This document shows, one piece after another, positions 44,291-55,401 of a stretch of 64,000 nt of DNA. Source of the DNA: Phoronis australis. Taxonomy: Eukaryota > Phoronida > Phoronidae. The translations under genes and the position numbers were made by a program. Where the stretch lies: NCBI GenBank assembly GCA_002633005.1, contig NMRA01000204.1:437090-501089 (forward strand). Direction: 5' to 3'. The notes beneath the pieces are model-generated. The model was given only the letters and a program-made list of their open reading frames with translations, was not told the origin of the DNA and did not search any database. How positions within the stretch are numbered: position 1 is the stretch's first letter; the number at the start of each line of letters is the position of its first letter.

Positions 44291-45597
44291 GTATTCCTTT
44301 TGCTCTCTTAATATTCCTTATCACTATAAGATTCTATTTCTATTGGTAACAGCGACTCAAGGAAACACTTCAGAGTTTATTGGGGTTGGCCAAACCTAAA
44401 ATTGCATATCAAAATGCGCACAAACACAATGTCTGGGGCTTGAGTTGCCGGCTCATTTGACAATAATTCAAGGTCGAATGATTGTGGTGTTTTTAAATCC
44501 AAAAGCGTTTCGATGAAGAATTCAATATTGACAGCTAAATGGTCAAAGTGTAGCATTAACTTTTTCGTACTGAACCAGTCCTTAGTTACACTACATTTCA
44601 ATTGTTTCTTCAAATACCACACAAAACCACTAGGCTGAATTTCAAAATATTTTCACTTTTATGCTCCGTTAATACAACTGTTATGAAAATGGGATTAAAA
44701 TCCATATCGCGCCAACACTAGGTTGTAGACTATGCGTTTAGTCTAGTCACAATTGGCTTCCAATGCATCCCAGGGCATCAACTTTTAATTTGCAGTTTTG
44801 TGAAGCAAATAATTCAATAAAAATAACAATGACTTTGACACATCGAAAAAATGTCCCGTAAACGCCATTCATTAAAATTATTATCACCATTACCAAATTT
44901 TCGTTATTTTGCAATTAACTTCTCACCAACTTTCATAATTGAACTCATTAAGTCTCCCGCTGTACGTACTACGATATTTTCTAAGTAATTGATTGTTTCT
45001 AATGAGTAGAAGACTGCAAATTAGCATTGAGTCTTCATTGAAGGACAATAGAAATTCGGTGTGTTAAGCCAATAAAAACACGAAAACATGACTCAGTCAG
45101 GTCACAGTGTAACGAATGTCACTAAATAATTGTCGTGTATTCAATTTAATACATACTCATAAATGCAATGCAGTAAAAACGGACAAAAACGTAAAATAAC
45201 CAGTTTAAGACAAGTACATATAGCAGGGATGACACTCACCTATCTGCGCAGGCTGCGAAGATAGCAGCCCGGCTGGGCCGACAGGTGAAGCATGGGATCA
45301 TGCGCCTGTATGGCAAACACTTGAACAAAAAAATTCTCTCCCAATACAGAAGCATGATTACTCTCCTATAGGCCTACGGAAAAGAAAAAATGGAAGAATT
45401 CTCGCCGAGAGACTACGCACTCAAAGAGTGTGATCAGGCACGCGGACATTATGACTAAAATGGCCTACGAGTGTTTTCTGAATACTCGTGAAAAATCTAT
45501 TCCGTGACTGGCAGTTTCGGACTCTTGTTATTCATTCATTCACTACCAAGACCGAGCTCAGAGGAGTAGGAGACACTTTTGGGCAATGTTCGATTGC

Positions 45598-45672
45598 CTG
45601 CCAGTGAACCCAGGATTCGAACCCGGGTTGCCCTAACGGGCGTCCGGAGCTCTTAATCACCGAGCTACACTG
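45598..45672 (-). repeat. tRNA-derived SINE-like or degenerate tRNA, minus strand
   Basis: Read on the minus strand it begins CAGTGTAGCTCGGTGATTAA. It has a perfect 4-bp D stem (GCTC/GAGC) and an extended 8-bp T stem around TTCGAAT (AACCCGGG/CCTGGGTT, with one G-T pair). It ends in CACTGGC or CACTG, able to pair with the start. The T stem is too long and the anticodon arm does not fold normally, so a functional tRNA is unlikely. It immediately precedes the DIRS-type element. Confidence 0.55.
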
Positions 45673-45697
45673 AAATCTGTTAGAACTGGGGATATTT

Positions 45698-46237
45698 GTG
45701 AATGGGGAAAGTCCCCCCACTTGTGTAAGTATGCCCAGACTCAACAAGGAGGCCCGCGCCGACATCCGCTCCTGGCTCCTCTTTCTTCGTCACTTCAATG
45801 GTAAATCTCTGCTTCTCTTCGACAAGTGGGTCTCGTCTTCCTCCATCAAGCTCTACACTGATGCCGCTTCGGTCCACGGCGGCTTTGCCGCTGTCCTCGG
45901 CTCCCACTGGTTTTCGGGCCCTTGGCCCCCGTCTACCTCTGACCTCCACATCACTTTCAAAGAACTCTTCCCAATCGTCCTCTCCATTGAGATTTGGGGT
46001 CACAAGCTCTCCAACCACCACCTCCTTTTCATGTGTGACAACTCCGCCGTGGTCGAGATTATCAACAAATCTTCCTCTGTCAACAGGGACATTATGCGTC
46101 TTGTCCGCCGTCTCGTCGTCTCATGTCTTCGCCTCAACATCTTTGTTCGTGCAAAACATGTTCCCGGTTCCTCCAACTTTGTCGCTGATAGGCTCTCTCG
46201 TTTTCAATTTCAGGACGCCTTCTCCTTGGCTCAGTAG
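45698..46237 (+). CDS. DIRS-type retroelement RNase H domain, 5'-truncated pol
   Basis: The frame carries the segment that follows RT in DIRS/Ngaro-type elements (RLNKEARADIRSWLLFLRHF, then NGKSLL). A complete RNase H follows, with its acidic residues in LYTDAA (first Asp), HITFKELFPI (Glu), LLFMCDNSA (Asp) and FVADRLSRF (last Asp). No reverse transcriptase lies upstream: sequence before about 45690 is unrelated and includes the tRNA-like repeat. The copy is therefore 5'-truncated or its RT lay elsewhere. The coding strand is strongly pyrimidine-rich. It ends in TAG at 46235 and overlaps the open frame of the recombinase. Confidence 0.85.
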   Translation: MNGESPPTCVSMPRLNKEARADIRSWLLFLRHFNGKSLLLFDKWVSSSSIKLYTDAASVHGGFAAVLGSHWFSGPWPPSTSDLHITFKELFPIVLSIEIWGHKLSNHHLLFMCDNSAVVEIINKSSSVNRDIMRLVRRLVVSCLRLNIFVRAKHVPGSSNFVADRLSRFQFQDAFSLAQ

Positions 46238-46239
46238 CT

Positions 46240-47199
46240 CGACCGGACCCCTACTCCCATTCCTCCGGCCCTCCTCGCATTCTAGACCACCTCCTCTCCT
46301 CCTCCCTCGCACCCGCTACCCTTCGCGCTTACTCCCGCATTGTCCACCATTTCACCTCCTTCCACTCCACCCACTCCCTCCTCCGACCCCCCTTTCCCGT
46401 GTCCTCTCCCACTCTGTCTTCCTACATCGCCCATCTCTACTCCTCTGGTTTCTCCTCCGCCACCATACACTCCTATATTTCGGCTCTCAGTTTCGTCCAT
46501 AAGCTCGACTCCCTCCCTGACCCTACCTCCTCCTTCTACATTCGTCGACTCCTTCGCGGAGTTTCCAAATCACGTCCCTCCTCCGACACCCGCCTCCCCA
46601 TCACCTATGAGATACTCACCTCCCTCATCGACTCTATCCCTTCGTGCATTCCCAATCCCTTCACCATCGCCCTCTTAAAGGCCATGTTCCTCCTTGCGTT
46701 CCACGCCTTCCTCCGCATCGGCGAATTTACCCTCCCTTCCCTTTCCTCCGATCCCTCTCTCACCCTCCAACGCTCCTCCGTCCAGTTTTTCTCCCCACCC
46801 TCTCAACCCCCCTACATGACTGTCACCATCTCCAATTTCAAACACCACCATTCCGCCCCTGTTACCCTTCACATCCCTTCCTCTCCCTCTCCCTACTGTC
46901 CTGTTGCCCACCTCCGGACCTACCTGGCCTTATCCCCCCGTTCGTCCGGCCCCCTTTTCCTCCTCGCCGACTCCTCCCCCGTCACACGTTCCTTCTTTAC
47001 CCACCAGCTCAATGCCGTTATAACCTCTGCCTCCCTTGACCCCTCCTTCTACAAGTCTCACAGTTTCCGCATCGGAGCCGCCACCTCTGCCGCAGCTCGC
47101 GGCCTCCCGGAGCCCGTCATCCAACGCATGGGCCGCTGGAAGTCCGACGCTGTCAAGGGTTACATCCGCATGTCAGTTTTCCCCCCACCTCGTCCCTAA
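46240..47199 (+). CDS. DIRS-type tyrosine recombinase
   Basis: The frame is open from before 46240. The first internal ATG is at 46399, but the SAM-like core-binding helix (LLSSSLAPATLRAYSRIVHH) starts earlier. Translation may therefore begin by frameshift from the RNase H frame or at an upstream codon. All catalytic residues of a tyrosine recombinase are visible: Arg in FLRIGEF, His-x-x-Arg in HSFRIGAAT, Trp in MGRWKSDAV, and the nucleophilic Tyr in KGYIR. DIRS-class elements use this enzyme instead of an integrase. The frame has no internal stop, so this copy is the best preserved mobile gene in the window. Confidence 0.87.
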   Translation, partial: RPDPYSHSSGPPRILDHLLSSSLAPATLRAYSRIVHHFTSFHSTHSLLRPPFPVSSPTLSSYIAHLYSSGFSSATIHSYISALSFVHKLDSLPDPTSSFYIRRLLRGVSKSRPSSDTRLPITYEILTSLIDSIPSCIPNPFTIALLKAMFLLAFHAFLRIGEFTLPSLSSDPSLTLQRSSVQFFSPPSQPPYMTVTISNFKHHHSAPVTLHIPSSPSPYCPVAHLRTYLALSPRSSGPLFLLADSSPVTRSFFTHQLNAVITSASLDPSFYKSHSFRIGAATSAAARGLPEPVIQRMGRWKSDAVKGYIRMSVFPPPRP

Positions 47200-47970
47200 T
47201 TTCCCCCTCCCTCTTGTCCCTCCCTTCCCCAGGCCAGCCACCCGTTCCTCCCATTGGTGTCAGTATTGCCTGCACCTCCCTCGCTAGCATCTCTTTGCCT
47301 GCCCCTTCCCCATCCCCTCCGTCCCCTCCGTTCCGTATCTCGTTCGTCTCATTTGTAGATTATTTTATATTTTATATTTTCTTCTACCCTGTTAGCCATT
47401 TTGTTCGGCCTTTGCCTATATTTTGTGTTTCATTTATTCTTACTTGTTACTCTACCTTTATATCCGATTATTGTTAGCCTTAGTTCTCTGATATTAACTA
47501 TTTTGTTATTCTCTGTTAGCCATTTTTGATTTGTCCTTAGCTTTATTTTTTATATTTTTCTCTCATTTCCTTTAGTTTTCGTACTCTCGTTTCGTACTCT
47601 AGCTTACCAGTCCGTGTATTCTTGTATGTTCGTTTTTCTCCCTTGTTTTTCCTCATTTATCTATTTTCTTTCCGCCATGACACGGGGTGAGACAACACCG
47701 GCACCTGTTCCAGCCCTGGAAATCGTACCTCCCCCTCCGGTTCGGCACCCGGAGTTAGGGTTGGGTATCCGGCTGACAGCCTTTGTAAGTAGTCCTGCAC
47801 CCCTTTTCTTTTCATTTCTCTCCCTTCGTGCGTCCCTGCGGATGGGCATGAGCTGTCTTACAACATCTCTGTGGCGCTTTTTATTGCCCATCTTACCAGA
47901 GATTACCTATTATACTTATTTACCTGTATTCATTTTATTGTAATTGTACTAGTCATAATAAATGACCTTA
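47200..47970 (+). mobile_element. 3' region of the DIRS-type element
   Basis: The extreme C/T strand bias of the coding region continues to about 47650. A word TGTTAGCCATTTT is repeated near 47390 and 47514. An AATAAA lies near 47960. I could not find the split or inverted terminal repeats that would mark the end of the element, so the boundary is approximate. Confidence 0.45.
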
Positions 47971-48765
47971 TATCGCCTACATCAGTCTCCTTTCATCTCT
48001 GGTAACGAGCTTGCGACGCACGTATCATTTATCTATTATCCGGGACATATGTCGATCATAAAATCTCAGTGGTGACTGCTTGGTTCCAGCTATACGTAGG
48101 TTTTTTGTCGATGAACAAACATATGTAACTTTCACACGTATGAAGCTGGTATTAACCCGCATCCAACCAAAAAACAAACTTGCTTTAGACAACTTACAGC
48201 TGTCACAAGTTGATATTTCATTGTTTACAGTAGTAAATGGTCTCAAAGCGTTAGTTTCTTTTTGTGATGGAAGATGTTATTGCTGCTTTAATTTTAGCAA
48301 TTTTTAACCGACCTCGATTTTCACGTGAACTCATTTCCTGACCTTGCAAAGAAATGAATGAGAACCACTTCGGGATACTCGACTTCGAGTGTGAAGTGTA
48401 AAGAAGAGAGAAGTATAACATTACTGTTTCAAAGTTATGACATTTGGAATAAGCGATCTTATTGCTATGTAGTCATTTCCTTTCTTCATGAAGTGATGTC
48501 GTCACTAAGCAGAATTTAGCTATTGTATTACTGCCTAGAAACGCGTTCCAGAATGTTCTTGTTCGTATTCTGGAAACGCGCGTCTAGAGGAAATGTGTGA
48601 CCAAAAATGTTTGTGGTACCAGGCGTTTTCTGATACGTTGGGTCGAGAGCTAAATCCTGGTACCCTGCCAATAGTTGCCACCCTGAAGGGTAAATTAAAT
48701 CGAAAATTCCCATACTACGTTAAACATGTTTGATTTCGAGTGAATTATAGTTTTCAATTGATATG
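47971..48765. other. No gene seen
   Basis: Unique-looking sequence with a weak inverted pair near 48538-48585 (GAAACGCG...CGCGTTTC type) and no supported frame. Confidence 0.4.
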
Positions 48766-48769
48766 TAGC

Positions 48770-49460
48770 ATGATGTGAACAGTTCTAAAATTTAACTCGG
48801 TGATAGAACACAAGTATCCAAGGTTCTGTTGACTGGTTTTTGAATGGTCTCACAGAGATAAGACTTTTCCAGGAATACCCTATTTCTTGGGCATTTCCCC
48901 ACCTGTGTGGTCCAGACCATAGAACTCTAGGACCGGCACGCCAACTCTTGCGCCTGACCCAAGCTTTCTAGTGTTAGAACTTGCGATCCACGAGATTTCA
49001 CAGGGCTGGCCACAAGACTTCGCACTGTGAATTTCTGATTGTCTGTTCTACTGAGATGTGATTGAGAATTGTACTTATCAAATCAAACCTAATTTCATTA
49101 CTTCATTCTAATTTGGTCATTTTTATTTTAGGTTTAACTGATGCCTTATGAACACTAGTTATTAGACAGTTTCCCAGGAAAATGAATACCGACTTTCACT
49201 CCCATTACCATGTAGACATTCCCGTCTCCCACTTTTCATTTCAAACTCGAATAGCCTTGACTAACGTTCTTTCAGTTGCTTCCAATGAAGAAAGTAAACT
49301 ATGTCGACGCAAACGAATTTTCACTTTATCTTTTATAAATAATGATTTTAGTAACCAAATGTTACATTCAACATTACAAATGAAATGAAAACATTAATTT
49401 AAATTCATTGTTTATACAAAACGAGGTCTACAGGTCGGTCAGTGTTTCTCATGAATCACT
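48770..49460 (+). repeat. Segmental duplicate, first copy
   Basis: Aligns in the same orientation with about 62085-62945. Shared passages include GTTCTAAAATTTAA, TCACAGAGATAA, GAACTC.AGGACCGG.AC.CCAACTC and ACTATGTCGACGCAAACGA. TACAAAACGAG.TCTACAGGTC and TTTCTCATGAATCAC also match. The second copy contains an extra passage near 62515-62625. Confidence 0.8.
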
Positions 49461-49542
49461 TGCCGTTCACTCACTAATGGGAGGCATTAAAAAGTACCCT
49501 GACTGAAAAAAGCACTATTTCAAAGCTCTAGCCTATTAGTTT

Positions 49543-50770
49543 GTGGAATTTAACCGCAAGAGCGTTAGTATAATCATGAATGCCGATTTTAAAGCCCAAA
49601 ATAATGATAATCATGACAAAACTACCTATTTTAATGTCCAAAATTCTATATGGTACAATACGGCCGGACTACAACTGTATGACATCTTACTGTCTAATGA
49701 CTGCATACAGCTAACGCGCATCACCAACACTACTCAATCATGTATTGATCTCTGCATTACAAAGAATTTGAGTATCATTGAATCATGTTCTGTACTACCT
49801 CCTGCTGACAATTCTGATCACCACACAGTCGTAACCACTCTAACACTTAATAAATATGTTAAAAAACAAAAGACACCACACGAACCATATGGCAGTATGA
49901 TCAAGTGGACACTGATAAACTACGTGAGGATATCATCTCCACTAACTGGGATTCCATACTGGACACCGGCGACATTGATGACACTGTTTCACTCTTTATG
50001 AAATTTTAAAAAACAACATCCCGTCAACTAAAAAGGTTATTGAACAAAACAGCCAACCATGGTTCAACAATAATATTAAACGGGCAATATGCACAAAAAT
50101 GGGCTTTACAGCTCTTTCAGAAGATCAAACAACAATCTGTCTGTATACAAGGAGCGCTGACAAATCAAGCCAAAACTGATCACCGCCACAAACTTTTTTC
50201 ACAAATTAACAGTGTAATCAAGAACTCTAAAGAATACTGGAATATTATCAATCAAGAAAACACGCAGCAGTCAACATCAATTATCCTACAAAGCCATCAA
50301 TCATAATGGTATCCTAGCCTCAAGTAGCAGTGACAAATGTGACCTGTTTTACAAAATTTTCACAAACAAAAGCTTTCCTTTTCTTCGTGAACGTTGTCAC
50401 AATCAAGTGTCTGACATCCTGGCTAATCAAACTGAAATCCGGGAGTTTCTCAATGAAACTGATCCCAATAAGAATGATGGAACAGCTTTTATCACCAGCA
50501 GGTTGATCAAAATGGTTACCAACAAAATTACCATGCCTTTAACCAATCTATTTAACAAACCCCTTCAGCTAGGTAAGTATCCGTCTTCTTGAAAACATGG
50601 AATTACAGTCCCTATACACAAATAGACTCCAAAACTGAAATTTCAAATTATCTCTCAATAACCTTACTTAGCACCTTATCCAAAATCTTCGAGAAGATCG
50701 TTGCTCAAAATATTCTTACATTTCTCAAACAAAACAACTTGATTTATTATTGCCAATTTGTTTCTTTTTT
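49543..50770 (+). pseudogene. CR1/jockey-like LINE, 5' part: endonuclease end and RT start
   Basis: The first frame contains LYDILLSNDCIQLTRITNTT followed by QSCIDLCITKN and NSDHHTVV. This is the C-terminal half of an AP-type endonuclease, including the SDH catalytic histidine block. After frame changes, 50407-50760 carries SRLIKMVTNKITMPLTNLFN and TLLSTLSKIFEKIVAQNILT, the RT thumb-side N-terminal motifs of CR1/jockey-type LINEs. Several frameshifts make it inactive. It runs into the gap. Confidence 0.78.
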
Positions 50771-51298
50771 NNNNNNNNNNNNNNNNNNNNNNNNNNNNNN
50801 NNNNNNNNNNNNNNNNNNNNNNNNNNNNNNNNNNNNNNNNNNNNNNNNNNNNNNNNNNNNNNNNNNNNNNNNNNNNNNNNNNNNNNNNNNNNNNNNNNNN
50901 NNNNNNNNNNNNNNNNNNNNNNNNNNNNNNNNNNNNNNNNNNNNNNNNNNNNNNNNNNNNNNNNNNNNNNNNNNNNNNNNNNNNNNNNNNNNNNNNNNNN
51001 NNNNNNNNNNNNNNNNNNNNNNNNNNNNNNNNNNNNNNNNNNNNNNNNNNNNNNNNNNNNNNNNNNNNNNNNNNNNNNNNNNNNNNNNNNNNNNNNNNNN
51101 NNNNNNNNNNNNNNNNNNNNNNNNNNNNNNNNNNNNNNNNNNNNNNNNNNNNNNNNNNNNNNNNNNNNNNNNNNNNNNNNNNNNNNNNNNNNNNNNNNNN
51201 NNNNNNNNNNNNNNNNNNNNNNNNNNNNNNNNNNNNNNNNNNNNNNNNNNNNNNNNNNNNNNNNNNNNNNNNNNNNNNNNNNNNNNNNNNNNNNNNNN
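50771..51298. other. Assembly gap
   Basis: A run of N. The length need not be real. Flanking evidence says it hides the core of the LINE reverse transcriptase and the interior of a Ty3/gypsy-type insertion. Confidence 0.99.
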
Positions 51299-51589
51299 GA
51301 CTCCACCGACCGACCTGTGCCGTCAACGTCTGTTGCTGCCGATCAACCTTCTAAAGTTACTCGTTCTGGCCGCGTTTCGCGCTTGCCTGTGCGTTTTCGT
51401 GATTCTCCACCCACTTCGGATTTGCCTTAGTCCTCCGCTTGGAGGGGGGTACTGTGGTGCCACCTATCAGTTATAACGATTTGTTAAATCACTGTAGTTT
51501 AGTCTCATTTTTGTCAATATACCAACATCAAGTGTCTGCTTCAATATAGTATTTTATTCACTTATAATTGTGTGTTTCTGATTCCTACA
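51299..51589 (+). mobile_element. 3' end of a Ty3/gypsy-like LTR retrotransposon inserted in the LINE
   Basis: The first 132 bp encode the end of a pol product (SKVTRSGRVSRLPVRFRDSP, then a stop at 51428-51430), a tail typical of chromoviral or gypsy integrases. A polypurine tract GGAGGGGGG follows (51441-51449). A short LTR then runs from TGTGGTGCC (51453) to TCCTACA (51589), about 137 bp, with TG..CA ends. The LINE frame resumes immediately after. The 5' LTR and internal genes would be in the gap or lost. Confidence 0.72.
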
Positions 51590-52679
51590 GGTTTATATTA
51601 ATGAATTTCCTGATAACCAGTCATGTAGTCCATACCTTCATGCAGATGTCACGGAGCTTTTTTACCCCTTCGCAGGGAGCAGCCCTGAGAATTTTTTGCA
51701 GCTTCAACACGACTCGAATAAACTCAGCTATTGGTCACAGGAATGGAGAATGGATTTTAAACCAGAAAAAACGTTGACCTCACCTTCTTTTCCTTGTTGA
51801 CCCGTCTTATGACCTTAAACTTAATAATGAAATCATTCCTAGAAAACAGTCGCACAGACATATTGGTGTACTGTTCGATGAAAAACTCTCGTTCACACTT
51901 TACAATCGGGAGCTAGTACAAAGAACTCAGAAACTAATTTGTCCACTTAAGCATGTGTTTCATCATCTAAATTCTATACATTTAGAAGTCCTGTTCAAAT
52001 CCTTCATACTTCCACATGTCGATTACTGTGATATTATATATCAGTCTGTCATCGCTGGTGCATTTCAACATTTGGAGAAATTACAGTATCATTCTGTCTT
52101 ATTCATAACTGGAGCTCACAGGGGATTCAATAGCGTTAAGGTTTTGAATAGTCTCAAATGCCCACATTTACTTTCAAAGTAAGAAACAATGTCAACAACG
52201 CCTATATACTAGACAAGGCCATAGTACTGGTTTGAGATACTCCGCCCCATATGCAATCCCTCCGCCGTTCAGTCAGGCATACAGAAGGTCTACAGTTATG
52301 ATGTGCATCAACAACTGGAATTCTCTTCCAGTGTCTGTTAAGGAAAGCAACTGTTTTTCATAATTTTGACAACTCAATAGCCTCGCTTCCCCGCAAAAAT
52401 GAAATGGCATTGTACCGATCAAGATGCAGTCTTTTTCTCAACTCTGACATGTTCAGGCACAACTTTAGTAATGCCTCTCCAAACTGTAAACGTGGTGACC
52501 ATCAATCTTATCTTTATGTGTTCTTCAAATGTCCCCTCATCGAAAACCCTAGAGACTCACTCTTTCTAACACTTAATGAAAACCAGTTAACTGTAAAACT
52601 TACATTATTTTTAAATAGTAGTCCAAACTTTGACCTTGTTCTCTTAAGGAATGTAAGCAAATTTTTATGTTTCGCTTAG
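51590..52679 (+). pseudogene. CR1/jockey-like LINE, 3' part: RT end and C-terminal knuckle
   Basis: The LINE resumes with VYINEFPDN, the motif just after RT block B, then W.QEWRMDF.PEKT and RHIGVLFDEKLSF. LEVLFKSFILPHVDYCDIIY and KLQYHSVLFITGA follow. The end retains C-x-R..H..YLYVFFKCPLIENPR, the usual C-terminal zinc-like knuckle, and stops at 52679. Three frames are needed, so the element is dead. The 52680-53664 interval beyond it is AT-rich and shows no gene. Confidence 0.78.
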
Positions 52680-53664
52680 AAAGCTTGTTGCTTCTGATTT
52701 CCATATCTGTGCTTGTTTTTGTTTTTATATGTTTATCTTAGGACATCTAAACATTTGAATACGTATATTAGATACATAATAATTACATGTATATAGTTCT
52801 ATGTATACTACTTTCATCTTTAACTTGTCAAAAACCCAGATATAATGCTTCGCTATTTCTGAATTTTTCATTATTTCTTTATATGTTCTGTGTATTCGTG
52901 AATAAATATATATCACCTTTACCTTTACCCAGGGTGATGACATTATTTGTATGCCAGGGCACAGACAGTGTTGTTTTTCAGTGGAACTATTTATGGATAT
53001 GTAGGCGTATCTTTGACAAATATGAGTCGATTTTGATGAAAAACATACCTTGGTGGTCGACGTAAGAGAAAAATGCAACAGTTGAAATAATCGGATGCTC
53101 AGTCACATTCCACTCACAGACTGCCAGAAAGCTTATCACTGCGGTAAATCAAACGAGATGTTAACGTAAACAACCTGCTGCACACTTGTGAAGTGGACGT
53201 CCGCAGTAATCTATCCCAACTTACGGACGCTGGATTTCAGACACTGAGCGGAATGCGCGGCGTTCTAGTGGGAAGTTCTGTCAATATCTGTTTCTGTTGG
53301 TTGATTGTCGCCGTTTAAAGATCCACAATTCTTTCTTGATGTACGATGTATGTCCATACATTTTGATTTGTTCAGTACTTTACATCGTCACATGAGTTTA
53401 TTCCGATTTAAAAAGAAGGAAAAAAAAACAGAATGCTTGTAGTTATAAACGCTGTTACAGTAAGGAATGAAATTTACAGAAGCACCTTTTTGCTCAAGCC
53501 CAATGGATGGAAGGTACAGATGCCGACATAATACTTATCAGGTAATTATTTGACAGACATCACTATCAACAGTTTCAAAAATGCCATTATACATATTTGA
53601 AAAAGACCAAGGTCATTGGATTTAATTTTATCCTCCTGCATTTTTATGCGCTCACATATCTATA

Positions 53665-54160
53665 TGTTTGCTGTCATCTGTCTGGGCGTCCGAAGTCCGG
53701 CATCCGCAGCTGTGTCTCCTAAGCCCCTCACAGGATTTTGAAGAGATTTGGCAGATGTGTTCCTATGAAACTCACAATGTATGACGAGTAATTTCGGATC
53801 TCTCCTAGTACCAGTGTGTCCCCTAGTGGCAATTTAATTTTTTACGCTTACCTCTGTATCTTCTAAGGTCATAAAATTCGGTAGTTAGGCATCTATTAGT
53901 GAGATGATGCTATCCTACCGTTTTCGGACGGATTCGAGGTATTTTGGGCTACCTTTTGGCCATTTTCACTGCTTTTGAGTCTGTTTTTGACGTTCTCCAT
54001 TTTACCAACCAAACCGCTCTAGGGATGATATTGAAAATTGGCATATATGTTCTTAATGTGACGAGGGATGCTGACGATTTTTCTCCGACGACTTCGACTA
54101 CTGTGGCGCCTCATAGTCACCAGTTTTGTTTGTCTTTGAATCCTTAGCTTCAACAGGGTT
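53665..54160 (+). repeat. Copy of the 147-bp monomer element
   Basis: It begins with the same kind of head as at 600 (GTCATCTGTCTGGGCGTCCG). Three monomers follow, with terminal blocks near 53822 (GTCCCCTAGTGGCAA), 53950 (CTACCTTTTGGCCA) and 54105 (GCGCCTCATAGTCACCA). The recognisable tail is not present. Sequence from 54161 to 55250 shows no supported gene. Confidence 0.7.
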
Positions 54161-55250
54161 GTGGGCATCCTATCGTGGGTTGCATTTACACTCTCTGCTT
54201 GATGACTGTCTTCCCGCTGTCAACTGTGTGTCACAGCTTATTTTGCTAAATATATGTTCATTCCACTTATTGCCTGATGATGAGACATGTAGTATCGCGA
54301 TATAACTAGTGTTTTAACATGTTTGTTAAATATCTCTCAGTGTTTTGCTACATAGCTGCACCTGAAGAAAGTAGATTGTTTCGAAAACTACGACAGACTC
54401 TGTATCATGCTTTCAAACGAAGAGATTAGTCGTGTTTTCAACGAAGTTTGTGTTAACGAAGAGCTGCTATCGAAATATTCTCATTTATTTCAAACAAAAT
54501 TAAGAACACACCCCCTATCGGGATTTACGAATAACACGAGTCACAATTGATAGACTCCAGAAGGTCCTTCATCAAGAACTAGGACTATACTCCCAGATCA
54601 AGAAACACAACTGACCTACACAAAGGCGCCATATCTTTGGCCTCTTACCTGCCCACTACACTTACTGCATCGTTCCATAAAATGGCTATTACCGCTTTAG
54701 AAAATCTCCCATTCGATAAAGCCGTCAGTTTTGGGCGGGGAAGGGCAGCTGGTTTGTTATTGCTAGAGACCATGCTCCACGCCAAAAGAGGTCGCCCGCC
54801 GTGACAAGCAATTTGTTGGGGCTAGTTTACAGGGATACAAAACTATCAATTCTTTTGAAGCCCGGGAGTTTATTCTGACGGAGGACAGTCTAAAACAAGT
54901 TCACAACTGGAAGTCAGTTATCTAAGTCCTACCGAGGATTTCGAAAAAAAAACGCTCATTGATGCTTTTTGATTAAGGGAGCTTTATCTGAAATCTCGGG
55001 TAATTTTGATTCCTGTCCGAATGCGAAATCGAAGCACTTCTCATTGTATCATTTGGTTGTTAGCCTACGGTCTTGACCATTCAGTACATTTTTACAGTGA
55101 AACATCGTTATGTGGTGTTGAGATCAAAATGAAAGACAATAAATGTGTTCAGAGATATTTATATTTTCTTTGAAATGGGTGAGACATTTCCATTACATAT
55201 CAGTCCTTTAAGACATTTAAGAGTGTTTCATAAAGATTACTAAAACGACT

Positions 55251-55401
55251 TCATTTCATATCTTCATGGAGTGCTCTTTGAGCGTCGCGTTCAAAACTGG
55301 CTGCGTTCCCTTCACTGTCCAATGACGACTTTTGGAAGGAGGATCTTTCACGCCTGACTTCGTGTAAGGAAGCTCCAAGTCGAAAGTGTGCTTCCGATAC
55401 G
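55251..55401 (-). CDS. Secreted peptide precursor 2, exon 2 (mature region)
   Basis: Joined in phase 2 to the exon at 56167, it reads SVSEAHFRLGASLHEVRRER, then SSFQKSSLDSEGNAASFERD and AQRALHEDMK before TGA. SEA gives a clean signal-peptidase site. The mature peptide of about 45 residues is polar and lacks cysteine. It has one RR and an FQK segment, and resembles the plus-strand precursor (EA, then RR, then E/S-rich, then FQK). The acceptor is GTTTTTTCAG. The frame set by the splice differs from the longer unspliced frame over the same bases; I prefer the spliced one because it has a signal peptide and paralogue similarity. Confidence 0.64.

Noticed and set aside
29321-45672. Functional tRNA genes at the tRNA-like sequences
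   Set aside because: All four have A- and B-box-like sequence, but none forms a regular cloverleaf with correct arm spacing.
45680-47287. Several long frames antisense to or out of frame with the DIRS-type genes
   Set aside because: They follow from the extreme pyrimidine bias of the coding strand, which removes stop codons in other frames. They are rich in Pro/Ser or Gly/Glu and lack motifs.
50589-51476. Long frames across the gap
   Set aside because: Most of each frame is unknown bases, so openness has no meaning there.
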